DNA of 15,416 nucleotides from CAYRZL01 sp964428795 (GTDB taxonomy: Bacteria > Bacillota > Clostridia > Lachnospirales > Lachnospiraceae), in the NCBI GenBank assembly GCA_964428795.1, contig CAYRZL010000064.1, positions 1 to 15,416 on the forward strand, given 5' to 3'. This document shows, one piece after another, positions 1 through 7,185 of the stretch. The stretch's first letter is position 1; every line of letters starts with the position of its first letter. The position numbers and the translations under genes were made by a program. Under the pieces are notes generated by a model. It saw nothing but the letters and a program-made list of their open reading frames with translations, had not been told where the DNA came from and made no database searches.

Positions 1-107
1 TCCTGCATAAAATCTTGTTATTTTATTGCGAAAAGTTTTTATTCTTTAAAGCTGAACTGAATCGAAGTTCCCATATTTTTCAAACATAAAAAAATGAAAA
101 ATCGTTT

Positions 108-136
108 AAAAAAAGACCCACAAAAATCTGTGGGTC
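108..136 (-). terminator. Intrinsic terminator of infC-rpmI-rplT
   Basis: On the minus strand an 8-bp perfect stem (GACCCACA / TGTGGGTC, arms 129-136 and 115-122, 6-nt loop) is followed directly by seven U (108-114). It lies 15 bp past the rplT stop and closes the operon. The 107 bp beyond it are AT-rich and show no gene or structure I can support. Confidence 0.9.
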
Positions 137-150
137 CTGCATGTTCAAAA

Positions 151-507
151 TTACGCCAATTTAGATTTTGCAAGCTCTGCCAGAGTTGTAAATCCTGCTA
201 CATCGTTTACAGCCATCTCTGCCAGCATTTTTCTGTTGATATCAACCTCTGCCAGCTTCAGTCCATACATAAATCTGCTGTAGGACAGACCGTTCAATCT
301 TGCTGCAGCGTTGATACGTGCGATCCAAAGCTGTCTGAACTGACGTTTTTTCTGTTTTCTGCCTGCGTAAGCACTGGTCAGCGCTCTCATAACAGACTGT
401 TTTGCTACTCTATACTGTTTTGATCTGGCACCGCGGTAACCTTTTGCCAGTTTTAATGTTCTATTATGTTTCTTTTTAGCGTTCATGCCGCCCTTAATTC
501 TTGCCAT
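151..507 (-). CDS. rplT: 50S ribosomal protein L20
   Basis: L20 binds 23S rRNA early in assembly of the large ribosomal subunit and, in bacteria where this was studied, represses its own operon by binding the mRNA leader. The 118-residue product has the family's usual length. It shows the typical basic N-terminus (MARIKGG, then HNRTLKLAKGYRGARS) and the conserved RQLWIARINAAAR segment in its middle. The start ATG (505-507) follows AGGAGG with good spacing. It is the last gene of infC-rpmI-rplT, 24 bp after rpmI, and is followed by a strong terminator. Nothing is unusual in the protein. Confidence 0.98.
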   Translation of the reverse strand: MARIKGGMNAKKKHNRTLKLAKGYRGARSKQYRVAKQSVMRALTSAYAGRKQKKRQFRQLWIARINAAARLNGLSYSRFMYGLKLAEVDINRKMLAEMAVNDVAGFTTLAELAKSKLA

Positions 508-531
508 GTCTTAAATCCTCCTATCTGAATC

Positions 532-729
532 TTATAAATATGGTAAAATTTTCTTCATATTCTTAACGTTGCTGGCATCTGTCATAGCTGCCTTTCTCAG
601 ATTTCTCTTTCTCTTGGTAGTTTTCTTTGTTAAGATATGGCTTTTATAAGCTTTATTTCTTTTTAATTTTCCAGTTCCTGTTTTTTTGAAACGTTTTGCA
701 GCAGCTCTGCTTGTTTTCATTTTTGGCAT
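532..729 (-). CDS. rpmI: 50S ribosomal protein L35
   Basis: This is a small, very basic large-subunit ribosomal protein of 65 residues, which is the usual length. It begins MPKMKTSRAAAKRFKKTGTG and carries the lysine/arginine-rich middle (KRNKAYKSHILTKKTTKRKR) typical of L35. An AAGGAGG site precedes the ATG. It lies between infC (27-bp gap) and rplT (24-bp gap), the canonical bacterial order, so it is certainly cotranscribed with both. Confidence 0.97.
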   Translation of the reverse strand: MPKMKTSRAAAKRFKKTGTGKLKRNKAYKSHILTKKTTKRKRNLRKAAMTDASNVKNMKKILPYL

Positions 730-756
730 GGTAATTTCCTCCTTAAATATAATCCC

Positions 757-1263
757 TTATCGTTTTTCAGCAAGCACCATGGAAAGACTTCTTCCCTCCA
801 GCTTCGGTGCTTTTTCCACTACAGCAATATCTGCAAGCTCTGCGGCGAAATCGTCGAGAATGTGTTTGCTGTTTTGCATATGTGCCATTTCACGTCCGCG
901 GAAACGCAGAGAGACCTTTACTCTTGCGCCTTTGGAAATAAATTTTCTGGCCGCATTCACTTTGGTGTTCAAATCATTTGCTTCAATATTCGGTGACAAA
1001 CGAACCTCTTTCAGTTCTACCGTTTTCTGCTTTTTCTTGGCTTCTTTTTCTTTTCTCGCCTGCTCATAACGGTATTTGCCATAATCAATAATCTTGCATA
1101 CAGGCGGATTTGCCTTTGGCGCGATCTTTACAAGATCAAGCTCTGCCTCCTGTGCCAGTTTCAGTGCCTCTCTTGAGGACATAATGCCGAGTTGTTCTCC
1201 CTCAGCACTTACGAGACGTACTTCTTTGTCCCGGATTTGTTCATTGATCATTAACTCGCTAAT
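757..1263 (-). CDS. infC: Translation initiation factor IF-3, AUU start
   Basis: IF-3 binds the 30S subunit, prevents premature 50S joining and checks start codon/initiator tRNA pairing. The frame is open upstream to an ATG at 1374, but the first 37 codons of that reading lie in the leader RNA and cross a terminator hairpin, so they are not coding. The only good Shine-Dalgarno (GGAGGTG, 1271-1277) sits 9 nt before an ATT codon (1261-1263). The next in-frame ATG (1249-1251) is 21 nt away, too far. Starting at ATT gives 168 residues, (M)SELMINEQIRDKEVRLV..., normal for IF-3. An AUU start is known for infC and lets IF-3 repress its own translation. The N-domain, the lysine-rich linker (ARKEKEAKKKQKT) and the C-domain (ISKGARVKVSLRFRGREMAH) are all present. 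The exact start is inference from spacing; the identity is certain. Confidence 0.95.
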   Translation of the reverse strand: MSELMINEQIRDKEVRLVSAEGEQLGIMSSREALKLAQEAELDLVKIAPKANPPVCKIIDYGKYRYEQARKEKEAKKKQKTVELKEVRLSPNIEANDLNTKVNAARKFISKGARVKVSLRFRGREMAHMQNSKHILDDFAAELADIAVVEKAPKLEGRSLSMVLAEKR

Positions 1264-1270
1264 GGTTTTG

Positions 1271-1277
1271 CACCTCC
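1271..1277 (-). promoter_or_regulatory. infC ribosome binding site that sets the ATT start
   Basis: The minus-strand sequence GGAGGTG lies 9 nt before ATT (1261-1263) and 21 nt before the first ATG of the IF-3 core. The spacing argues for initiation at AUU. Confidence 0.75.
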
Positions 1278-1278
1278 A

Positions 1279-1455
1279 TGATTTAATGAGTTCCTGCCTC
1301 TGCTGGATCCTCCTGTACAATAAAAAAAGTGGATAGCAGACTATCCACGCATAAACTCCACACAAAAACAACATGTTGGAAATTATAAACCACTGGTCGC
1401 CCGATTGCGCCAGGGTGAGAGTGGATACTCTACTTGCTTTTCTAACAACGCTGAT
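1279..1455 (-). promoter_or_regulatory. 5' leader of infC operon with attenuator (L20-leader type)
   Basis: About 180 nt of untranslated RNA separate the promoter from the infC RBS. It contains an upstream hairpin AGAGT-ATCC-ACTCT, a GC-rich segment (around 1395-1418), and a terminator hairpin (1329-1348) just before the RBS. The 7 nt TATCCAC (1421-1427) in the upstream hairpin are complementary to GTGGATA (1342-1348), the 5' arm of the terminator. An antiterminator that excludes the terminator is therefore possible. In Bacillus, L20 binding to the leader controls this operon; that the same protein acts here is inference, and I have not matched it to a covariance model. Confidence 0.7.
1322..1348 (-). 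terminator. Leader terminator (attenuator) upstream of infC
   Basis: A perfect 8-bp stem GTGGATAG / CTATCCAC with 4-nt loop (TCTG) is followed by seven U (1322-1328). It lies between the promoter and the infC RBS, so it would end transcription before the genes unless the 5' arm is paired elsewhere. Confidence 0.85.
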
Positions 1456-1484
1456 ACTTTAACACATATTTTCTAATCCGTCAA
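1456..1484 (-). promoter_or_regulatory. Promoter of infC-rpmI-rplT
   Basis: The minus strand reads TTGACG (1479-1484), a 17-bp spacer, then TAAAGT (1456-1461). The -35 matches 5/6 and the -10 4/6 of the sigma-A consensus. It is followed by the long structured leader and preceded by A/T tracts that could act as an UP element. Confidence 0.65.
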
Positions 1485-1493
1485 GGTTTCAAA

Positions 1494-1535
1494 CCACTTT
1501 TTTCTAAAAATATAAGCCACTTTTTTCTAAAAATA
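1494..1535. repeat. Two 19-bp direct repeats, 23-bp period
   Basis: CCACTTTTTTCTAAAAATA occurs at 1494-1512 and again, identical, at 1517-1535. The pair starts 9 bp upstream of the infC -35 box and ends 14 bp before the -35 of the divergent PHP gene. The period is about two helix turns. It could be an UP element or a protein-binding site; the function is not known. Confidence 0.85.
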
Positions 1536-1549
1536 AATTTCCTTATTTG

Positions 1550-1578
1550 TAGACATTTTCATTAAAAACGATTATGAT
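1550..1578 (+). promoter_or_regulatory. Promoter of PHP phosphoesterase gene
   Basis: TAGACA (1550-1555), 17 bp, TATGAT (1573-1578): each box matches 5/6 of the consensus. It predicts a start near 1585 and an 87-nt leader. In that leader the 13-nt string TGG(C/T)AACTCAAAT occurs at 1596-1608 and at 1661-1673, the second copy overlapping the ATG. I recognise no riboswitch or T-box. The whole 408-bp stretch 1264-1671 is thus accounted for by two divergent promoters, the infC leader, the direct repeats and this leader. Confidence 0.7.
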
Positions 1579-1671
1579 ATCAACGTCAGCATGCCTGGCA
1601 ACTCAAATTTATTGAAAGGACATCAAAGGAGACCTCCATCGGAGCTTTCCTTCGGATACTTGGTAACTCAA

Positions 1672-2520
1672 ATGGAAAAAAAGATTGATTTACATGTGCA
1701 TTCCACCGCTTCGGACGGACGTCTGGAACCGGAAGAACTGATCGCACTTGCTGTAAAAGAAGGCTTATGTGCGATGGCACTGACAGACCATGACACCATC
1801 GATGGGGTAAAGAAAGCAAAAGAGGCTGCTGACAAAACGGGACTGGAGCTGATCCCCGGTGTAGAGCTGTCCACAGAATATAAAGGATACGAAATCCATG
1901 TAGTAGGACTGTATATCGATATTGAAAATAAGCCTCTGCTTGCACAGCTCACCCACTTTCAGCAGATGCGTGACACAAGAAATCTCCGTATGTTAGAACG
2001 TCTTCGTGAAGAAGGATTTTCCATCACAATGGAGGATCTGATGAAAGACCAGGCAGAGGATTGTGTCATCACCCGGGCAAATATTGCCAGATATCTGCTG
2101 GATACAAATCAGGTCGCGGATATGAAAACCGTATTTGATGAGTATATCGGAAACGGATGCAAATGTTATGTGGAGCGGGATAAGATCACTCCAATGGAAG
2201 CGGTCACTCTCATCAAAAATGCCGGAGGCATCGCTATTCTTGCCCACCCGGTGCTTTACCATATGCCAGAACCAGAGCTTTGCGGCATGATCGAACAGAT
2301 GAAAACCGCAGGTCTTGACGGAATGGAAACCATCTATTCCTGCAATGAAGGTGCCGATGAAGCATACTATACAGCTCTCGCCTCCAGATATGATCTGCTT
2401 CCTTCCGGCGGTTCTGATTTTCATGGAAGTAATAAACCGGACATTTTTCTGGGACGCGGAAAAAATAATATCCGGGTACCGTATTCCGTGCTGCAAAATT
2501 TCAAAAAACTGCTTTTATAA
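1672..2520 (+). CDS. PHP-domain phosphoesterase, TrpH/YciV (RNase AM)-like
   Basis: This is a 282-residue PHP-family metal-dependent phosphoesterase. Characterised relatives hydrolyse 3',5'-bisphosphonucleotides and trim short RNA 5' ends. Metal ligands are visible in order: H8 and H10 in DLHVHSTASDG, H40 and D41 in TDHDTIDG, E65 in PGVELS, H76, H192 in AHPVLY, and D249/H251 in GSDFHG. The insertion with TRANIARYL (about 134-142) is typical of this subfamily. The frame is open upstream to an ATG at 1591, but the PHP core normally begins at the protein's N-terminus, so ATG 1672 is preferred; its RBS is poor (GGAG at 1641-1644 is distant), so the start is less sure than the identity. It is a single-gene transcript from its own promoter, ending at the hairpin at 2540-2571. 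The substrate is not deducible from the sequence. Confidence 0.9.
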   Translation: MEKKIDLHVHSTASDGRLEPEELIALAVKEGLCAMALTDHDTIDGVKKAKEAADKTGLELIPGVELSTEYKGYEIHVVGLYIDIENKPLLAQLTHFQQMRDTRNLRMLERLREEGFSITMEDLMKDQAEDCVITRANIARYLLDTNQVADMKTVFDEYIGNGCKCYVERDKITPMEAVTLIKNAGGIAILAHPVLYHMPEPELCGMIEQMKTAGLDGMETIYSCNEGADEAYYTALASRYDLLPSGGSDFHGSNKPDIFLGRGKNNIRVPYSVLQNFKKLLL

Positions 2521-2539
2521 ATAGTTTCAGGCATATCAT

Positions 2540-2571
2540 CACCCCGGTTCTTTTCTAAAAAAACCGGGGTG
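2540..2571. terminator. Hairpin terminator between convergent genes
   Basis: A perfect 10-bp stem CACCCCGGTT / AACCGGGGTG has a 12-nt loop. On the plus strand it follows the PHP stop by 19 bp, with a T-run (2580-2585) a few bases further on. On the minus strand it lies just beyond the HAD gene but lacks a following T-run; that side carries T's only at the loop. It probably serves both genes, better for the plus strand. Confidence 0.75.
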
Positions 2572-2583
2572 AACAATTCTTTT

Positions 2584-3399
2584 TTACAATATAAACTTGT
2601 TGATCACTTCCACTACCCCATCATGCTCGTTATCATTTTCCGTAACAAAATCCGCGGCAGCTTTCACTTCGTCCACGGCATTTTTCATGGCGATTCCGGT
2701 ATATACAGCCTTGATCATGCCAATATCATTCTGCTGATCCCCAACCGCATATGTAAGGTTGGAAGACACACCGAGAAACTGCGTGAGAAACTGTACCGCA
2801 AGACCTTTCGTGGCACCCATCGGGCAATACTCAAGATATTTTTCCGAAGAAAAGAAGCTGACGCATCTTCCCATCTGCCATCCCAAATGCTCCTGTTGAA
2901 ACCTCACCAGCGCTTCATGATCCTCCAGACTGATCAGCATAAGCTTCGATGTATGGATCTGAAACAACTGCCCTTTGTCATGTATAATCCGGAAGGGCAT
3001 TTTCGATTTTGAAATGTAGTATCGCAGCTCCGGAGTAATGTCGGAAGCCAGCACTTCCGTCTCGGAAAATGTCTGTGCATATAACCCGTACTTGTCCGCT
3101 TCCTCCAGCAGATAAGCCTCGCATTCCACCGAGAGACGTTTTATAAACAACTGCCTGTCTGCCACACAGTCATAAATTTCCGCACCGTTGCAGGCAATCA
3201 CATACATACCTGGGGCATTAAGTTTTATCTGTTGTACGATATGTCTGAGGCTGGATTTTGGACGTCCGGTAGCAAGTGCCACATAATGTCCTGCTTCCAC
3301 TACTCTTCGAATTGCCTCTCTGGAGGCCTCCGAAATGGTCTGATCATTCTTAAGCAATGTACCATCCAAATCCAAAAATAATATTTTTTTGTTTTTCAT
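2584..3399 (-). CDS. Cof-type HAD-superfamily phosphatase
   Basis: This 271-residue protein belongs to the Cof/YidA subfamily IIB of HAD hydrolases, cytosolic Mg-dependent phosphatases acting on sugar phosphates or nucleotides. Motif I is DLDGTLL (nucleophile D10, general acid D12), motif II is in LATGRP, motif III is the lysine of ATKGLAV, and motif IV is VGDQQNDIGMI. The region between motifs II and III is the cap domain. ATG 3399 follows GGGAGGTG (3405-3412) at good distance; an ATG at 3414 overlaps that site and is unlikely. The gene is 51 bp downstream of ppk1 with no clear terminator between them, so it may be read from the same operon. The substrate cannot be told from sequence. Confidence 0.93.
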   Translation of the reverse strand: MKNKKILFLDLDGTLLKNDQTISEASREAIRRVVEAGHYVALATGRPKSSLRHIVQQIKLNAPGMYVIACNGAEIYDCVADRQLFIKRLSVECEAYLLEEADKYGLYAQTFSETEVLASDITPELRYYISKSKMPFRIIHDKGQLFQIHTSKLMLISLEDHEALVRFQQEHLGWQMGRCVSFFSSEKYLEYCPMGATKGLAVQFLTQFLGVSSNLTYAVGDQQNDIGMIKAVYTGIAMKNAVDEVKAAADFVTENDNEHDGVVEVINKFIL

Positions 3400-3450
3400 A
3401 AAAACACCTCCCATTCATATCACATCAACCAAAACATCTGTTTACAATTT

Positions 3451-5598
3451 TTATGCATTCTCAGAAACAGGCTCCGCCGGAATAAACCTGCGTTCCTGAT
3501 AATGACCGGACATGCCGGAAGCCTCGTTCTCCTTCGCTTCCTCGCAGAAAGTTTCCTGATTATTCAGCAATACCTTTCCACGTTTATCAATCTTCGTATA
3601 ATTACCGTCAGCGCCAAGAATATGCGCCTTTACATTATCCGCCAACTGAATATCCAGAATGTGCTTTACCTTCTCTTTCAAAGCCGGATCCTCCACCGGG
3701 AACAGGATTTCCACACGCCGGTCCAGATTTCTCGGCATCCAGTCCGCACTTCCCATATAAATTTCCTCAAAACCATCATTCAGGAAATAGAAAATACGAC
3801 TGTGCTCCAGGAAATTGCCCACGATAGACCGGACACTGATATTTTCACTGATACACGGTATACCAACCCTCAGGCAGCAGATACCGCGGACAATCAGCTC
3901 GATCTTCACTCCCGCGGCGGACGCTTCATAAAGAGCCGCAATGATATCACGGTCACACAAAGAATTCATCTTCGCAATAATATGAGCTTCTTTTCCTTCT
4001 TTTGCATGCTTCATCTCCCGCTCGATCAGACGAAGAAATTTTTTGCGCAGCCAGATCGGTGCAACTGCAAGCCGGTTCCAACTCTCCGGCTCAGAATATC
4101 CCGACAGCATATTAAACACTGCTGTTGCATCCTGTCCAATCGGTTCGGAGCAGGTAAACATACCCATATCTGTGTACAATTTTGCTGTGGAATCGTTATA
4201 GTTTCCGGTTCCCAGATGCACATAACGACGGATCCCGTCCTCTTCTTTTCTTACAACCAGAGCGATCTTGCTGTGTGTCTTAAGTCCTACCAGACCATAT
4301 ATAACATGGCATCCTGCCTGCTCCAGCTTTCTCGCCCAGACAATATTGTTTTCCTCATCAAAACGCGCTTTCAACTCCACCAGTACCGTAACCTGTTTTC
4401 CATTCTCCGCTGCTTTTGCCAAAGCCGCAATGATCGGAGAATTGCTGCTGACACGATACAGTGTCTGCTTGATTGCCAGCACATCCGGGTCTGCGGCTGC
4501 CTGACGTATAAATTCAACGACCGGTGTAAAGGACTGGTATGGGTGATGCATCAGTATATCCCCTTCCCGGATTGCGGCAAAAATATCCGTCCCCGGCTTT
4601 AATTCCGGTACATCCTGCGGCTTGTATGGCTCATATCTGTATTCATCATATCCTTCCAGACCATACATCTTCATCAGAAATGTCAGATCCAGCGGTCCCG
4701 GAATCTTAAATACGTCCTCGGATGCAACATGCATTTGCTCCTTTAAAAATTTCAGAAGCTTCTTATCTACCTTCTCTTCTACTTCCAGCCGGATCACCGC
4801 ACCCCGCTGACGTTTTTTCAACTGCTTTTCAATTTCCTTTAAGAGATCTTCCGCCTCGTCCTCATCGATACTCAGATCTGCATTCCGCATGATGCGGTAC
4901 GGAAAAGCACAGATGACCTCATGCCTGGAAAACAGCTTTGGAAGATTTTTTTCTATAATCTGTTCCAACAGAATAAATACATAACGCTCCTCATCGGGAT
5001 GCTCCGACGGAATTTCCACAAACCGGGGCAGTACGGATGGTACCTGCACGGTGGCAAACTCCACATCTTTCTTCGTATCCTCTGTTGCAAGCATGGCTGC
5101 AATGTTCAATGTCTTATTGCGAACCAGCGGAAACGGGCGGGAAGCATCCACAGCCATGGGCGTCAATACCGGATATATATTCTCCATAAAATATTTATCT
5201 ACATATTCCGCCTGCTTTACGGTCAGATCCTCATATGCATCCAGAATGATAATTCCATGTTTTCTGAGTGCAGGCACAATAGAACGATTATAGGTAGAAT
5301 ACTGCAAGTCCACCAGATCTCTTGTGTCCGCATTGATTTTCTCCAACTGTTCCTTTGCATTGAGTCCTGCCAGATCTCTCTTTTTATATTTTACATGAAC
5401 CTGATCCTTTAAGGAGGCTACACGAACCATGAAAAATTCATCCAGGTTGGAAGATGTAATACTCACAAATTTCAAACGTTCCATGAGAGGGATGGATTTG
5501 TCCCTGGCTTCGCTTAAGACACGCAGATCAAATTTCAACCAGCTCACTTCACGGTTTTCATAATTTTCATATGCCAAAAAATCAATTTCTTTTTCCAT
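3451..5598 (-). CDS. ppk1: Polyphosphate kinase 1
   Basis: PPK1 reversibly transfers the terminal phosphate of ATP onto inorganic polyphosphate through a phosphohistidine. The 715-residue product is of usual length. Visible blocks are an N-terminal domain (REVSWLKFDLRVLSEA, SNLDEFFMVRVASL), NKTLN at 161-165, IKQTLYRVSSNSPII near 377-390, the active-site histidine H442 in LKTHSKIALV, HLGTGNYND at 461-469, and the second conserved histidine H599 in FLEHSRIFYF. H442 and H599 correspond to H435 and H592 of the E. coli enzyme. GGGAGGA precedes the ATG by 11 nt. It is 16 bp after the Ppx-like gene and in one operon with it, so polyP kinase and its putative counterpart are made together. No key residue seems missing. 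Confidence 0.97.
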   Translation of the reverse strand: MEKEIDFLAYENYENREVSWLKFDLRVLSEARDKSIPLMERLKFVSITSSNLDEFFMVRVASLKDQVHVKYKKRDLAGLNAKEQLEKINADTRDLVDLQYSTYNRSIVPALRKHGIIILDAYEDLTVKQAEYVDKYFMENIYPVLTPMAVDASRPFPLVRNKTLNIAAMLATEDTKKDVEFATVQVPSVLPRFVEIPSEHPDEERYVFILLEQIIEKNLPKLFSRHEVICAFPYRIMRNADLSIDEDEAEDLLKEIEKQLKKRQRGAVIRLEVEEKVDKKLLKFLKEQMHVASEDVFKIPGPLDLTFLMKMYGLEGYDEYRYEPYKPQDVPELKPGTDIFAAIREGDILMHHPYQSFTPVVEFIRQAAADPDVLAIKQTLYRVSSNSPIIAALAKAAENGKQVTVLVELKARFDEENNIVWARKLEQAGCHVIYGLVGLKTHSKIALVVRKEEDGIRRYVHLGTGNYNDSTAKLYTDMGMFTCSEPIGQDATAVFNMLSGYSEPESWNRLAVAPIWLRKKFLRLIEREMKHAKEGKEAHIIAKMNSLCDRDIIAALYEASAAGVKIELIVRGICCLRVGIPCISENISVRSIVGNFLEHSRIFYFLNDGFEEIYMGSADWMPRNLDRRVEILFPVEDPALKEKVKHILDIQLADNVKAHILGADGNYTKIDKRGKVLLNNQETFCEEAKENEASGMSGHYQERRFIPAEPVSENA

Positions 5599-5614
5599 AA
5601 ATCTGCTATCCTCC

Positions 5615-7174
5615 CTAACGTGCCTTTCTCTCTTTTAATACCGGCTTGATACTGAAAATTTCCTCAAACTGCTTCGACTGCTGCTGAAATTTTTTAGATT
5701 CCCACACAAAATTATCTTCTGCGGATACCGTCATGATCAACTGGCGCTCCTTCAGTACCGCCTTAAATTCTGTCATTTTCTGCTTATGACTGCGGTCCAT
5801 CGCATTGGCAAGACGCAGGATCGAAGCAAATTTTGCCACCCGGATATACTGCTCTCTTGTGAGATCTTCCTCTATATCCTCGTAAGTATCCAGAGGCATC
5901 TCATGATATTTCACCGCACAGGCTACGATCTCCCGCTCCACATGGCTCAGACCGATGATCTCGGATGACATAATGATCCGATAAGACATGTCGGAATGCT
6001 CCGACAGGCATACATATTTCCCGCAGTCATGGAGCCACACTGCTGTCTGAAGCAGGATCCGGTCTCTCTTATCCATACCGCCTGCCTTCCTCATAGCATC
6101 AAATATAGCAAGAGCTGTCACGTTCATCGCTTCCAGATGCTCCTTGTGACACTCGTAACGTTTTGCAATACGCTTTGCCGCATGTAAAATATCCGCATCG
6201 AAATCATGATTCAGCTTTAACAGCCTGTTCTTCAAACCATAATTGCATGTAATACCATCATTGATATTTACTCCCGGCAGCCATACATACTCCGCTCCCA
6301 GATTCTGGGTGACGCGGGCATATAAGATCACCAGCGGTATAAACAGCGGATTATTGACGTTCAGATTTTCAAAGGTATCCGCCAGCTCGTCCTTTGGCAT
6401 CCGGGAAACATTCGTAAGCAGCGTCTGAAAATCCCCCGCATTCATCATCTCAGACGGTGACATCTGCGCTGCTGTAAGTCTCGGTGTATTCTGTACATAT
6501 TTTCTGCAAACATCCGTCAGGAAATTCCCGACTAAGATCACATGTCTGATCTTCTTTTTTCGGATAAAAAGTATATTCAATGCATCCATCTCTTTATCCA
6601 CAATCTCATGGATGCGCAATACCTCATTTCTGGACAACTGAGGCTCTAAACTCAGATTGTAGAGAATACGAAGGGAACCCATGGGGATTTGCTGGGAAAG
6701 CTCCATTTTTCCCTTATCAAACAAGGTAAACTGCACACTGCGTCCGCCCACATCCACGATCGCAGCACCTTCCTGGATCAGCGTCTCAAATTCCGCAATA
6801 CCCGCGATAGACTCATAGGTCAGGAAACGCTGTTCCGAATTGCTGAGCAGTTGTATCTGAAGACCGGTGCGGATCTTTACCTGATCTAACACAAAGATCA
6901 TATTCTTCGCATCACGGATCGCTGCACCCGCACAGATCAAAGACGCATCGATCCGGTATGCTTCCATGATTTTTTTGAAATCCAGCAGCACCTCACATAA
7001 CTCATCCACTTTCTGATACCCGATGCTGCCGCTTTGATAAGTATCTGTGCCAAGCTCCAGGTGATGCCTCAGATGATCCACTGTACGAATCGTCTTTTTC
7101 CCGCTGAGCTCCTGAATCTTCATACTAATGTTGTAAGAGCCGATATAAATTGAAGCAATGGTAAATACGCTCAT
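5615..7174 (-). CDS. Ppx/GppA-like protein with C-terminal HD domain, degenerate catalytic motifs
   Basis: This 519-residue protein combines an exopolyphosphatase/pppGpp phosphatase (actin-like ATPase) fold at about 1-310 with an HD domain at about 325-500. This is the arrangement of E. coli Ppx, whose role is releasing phosphate from polyP or pppGpp. The phosphate-loop and catalytic motifs are altered: the expected DIGSNS reads IYIGSYN (Y10 in place of the Asp), and the expected DIGGGSTE reads DVGGRSVQ (141-148), losing a Gly and the Glu. The RDA segment (AAIRDA) and E114 in SNSEQRF are kept. The HD part is well formed: H346, LHDCGK (H382, D383), KYHE, and a late Asp in NAMDRSH. ATG 7174 follows AGAGGAG and sits 11 bp after the DUF815 stop; an in-frame ATG at 7264 would overlap that gene. 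It may be a polyP-binding regulator or an HD phosphohydrolase rather than a true exopolyphosphatase; that is inference. Confidence 0.88.
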   Translation of the reverse strand: MSVFTIASIYIGSYNISMKIQELSGKKTIRTVDHLRHHLELGTDTYQSGSIGYQKVDELCEVLLDFKKIMEAYRIDASLICAGAAIRDAKNMIFVLDQVKIRTGLQIQLLSNSEQRFLTYESIAGIAEFETLIQEGAAIVDVGGRSVQFTLFDKGKMELSQQIPMGSLRILYNLSLEPQLSRNEVLRIHEIVDKEMDALNILFIRKKKIRHVILVGNFLTDVCRKYVQNTPRLTAAQMSPSEMMNAGDFQTLLTNVSRMPKDELADTFENLNVNNPLFIPLVILYARVTQNLGAEYVWLPGVNINDGITCNYGLKNRLLKLNHDFDADILHAAKRIAKRYECHKEHLEAMNVTALAIFDAMRKAGGMDKRDRILLQTAVWLHDCGKYVCLSEHSDMSYRIIMSSEIIGLSHVEREIVACAVKYHEMPLDTYEDIEEDLTREQYIRVAKFASILRLANAMDRSHKQKMTEFKAVLKERQLIMTVSAEDNFVWESKKFQQQSKQFEEIFSIKPVLKERKAR

Positions 7175-7185
7175 ATCCCTCTCCT

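Noticed and set aside
1264..1374. N-terminal extension of infC to ATG 1374
   Set aside because: It reads through the leader terminator hairpin and has no counterpart in IF-3; the SD lies after it.
1494..1535. CRISPR-like repeat
   Set aside because: Only two copies with a 4-bp spacer and AT-rich low complexity; no cas genes.
1585..1671. T-box or riboswitch in the PHP leader
   Set aside because: The leader is only about 87 nt and I see no T-box sequence, no terminator and no known aptamer core.
3502..4602. 366-codon plus-strand ORF
   Set aside because: It lies wholly antisense to ppk1, has no RBS and a low-complexity, cysteine/histidine-rich composition typical of a shadow frame.
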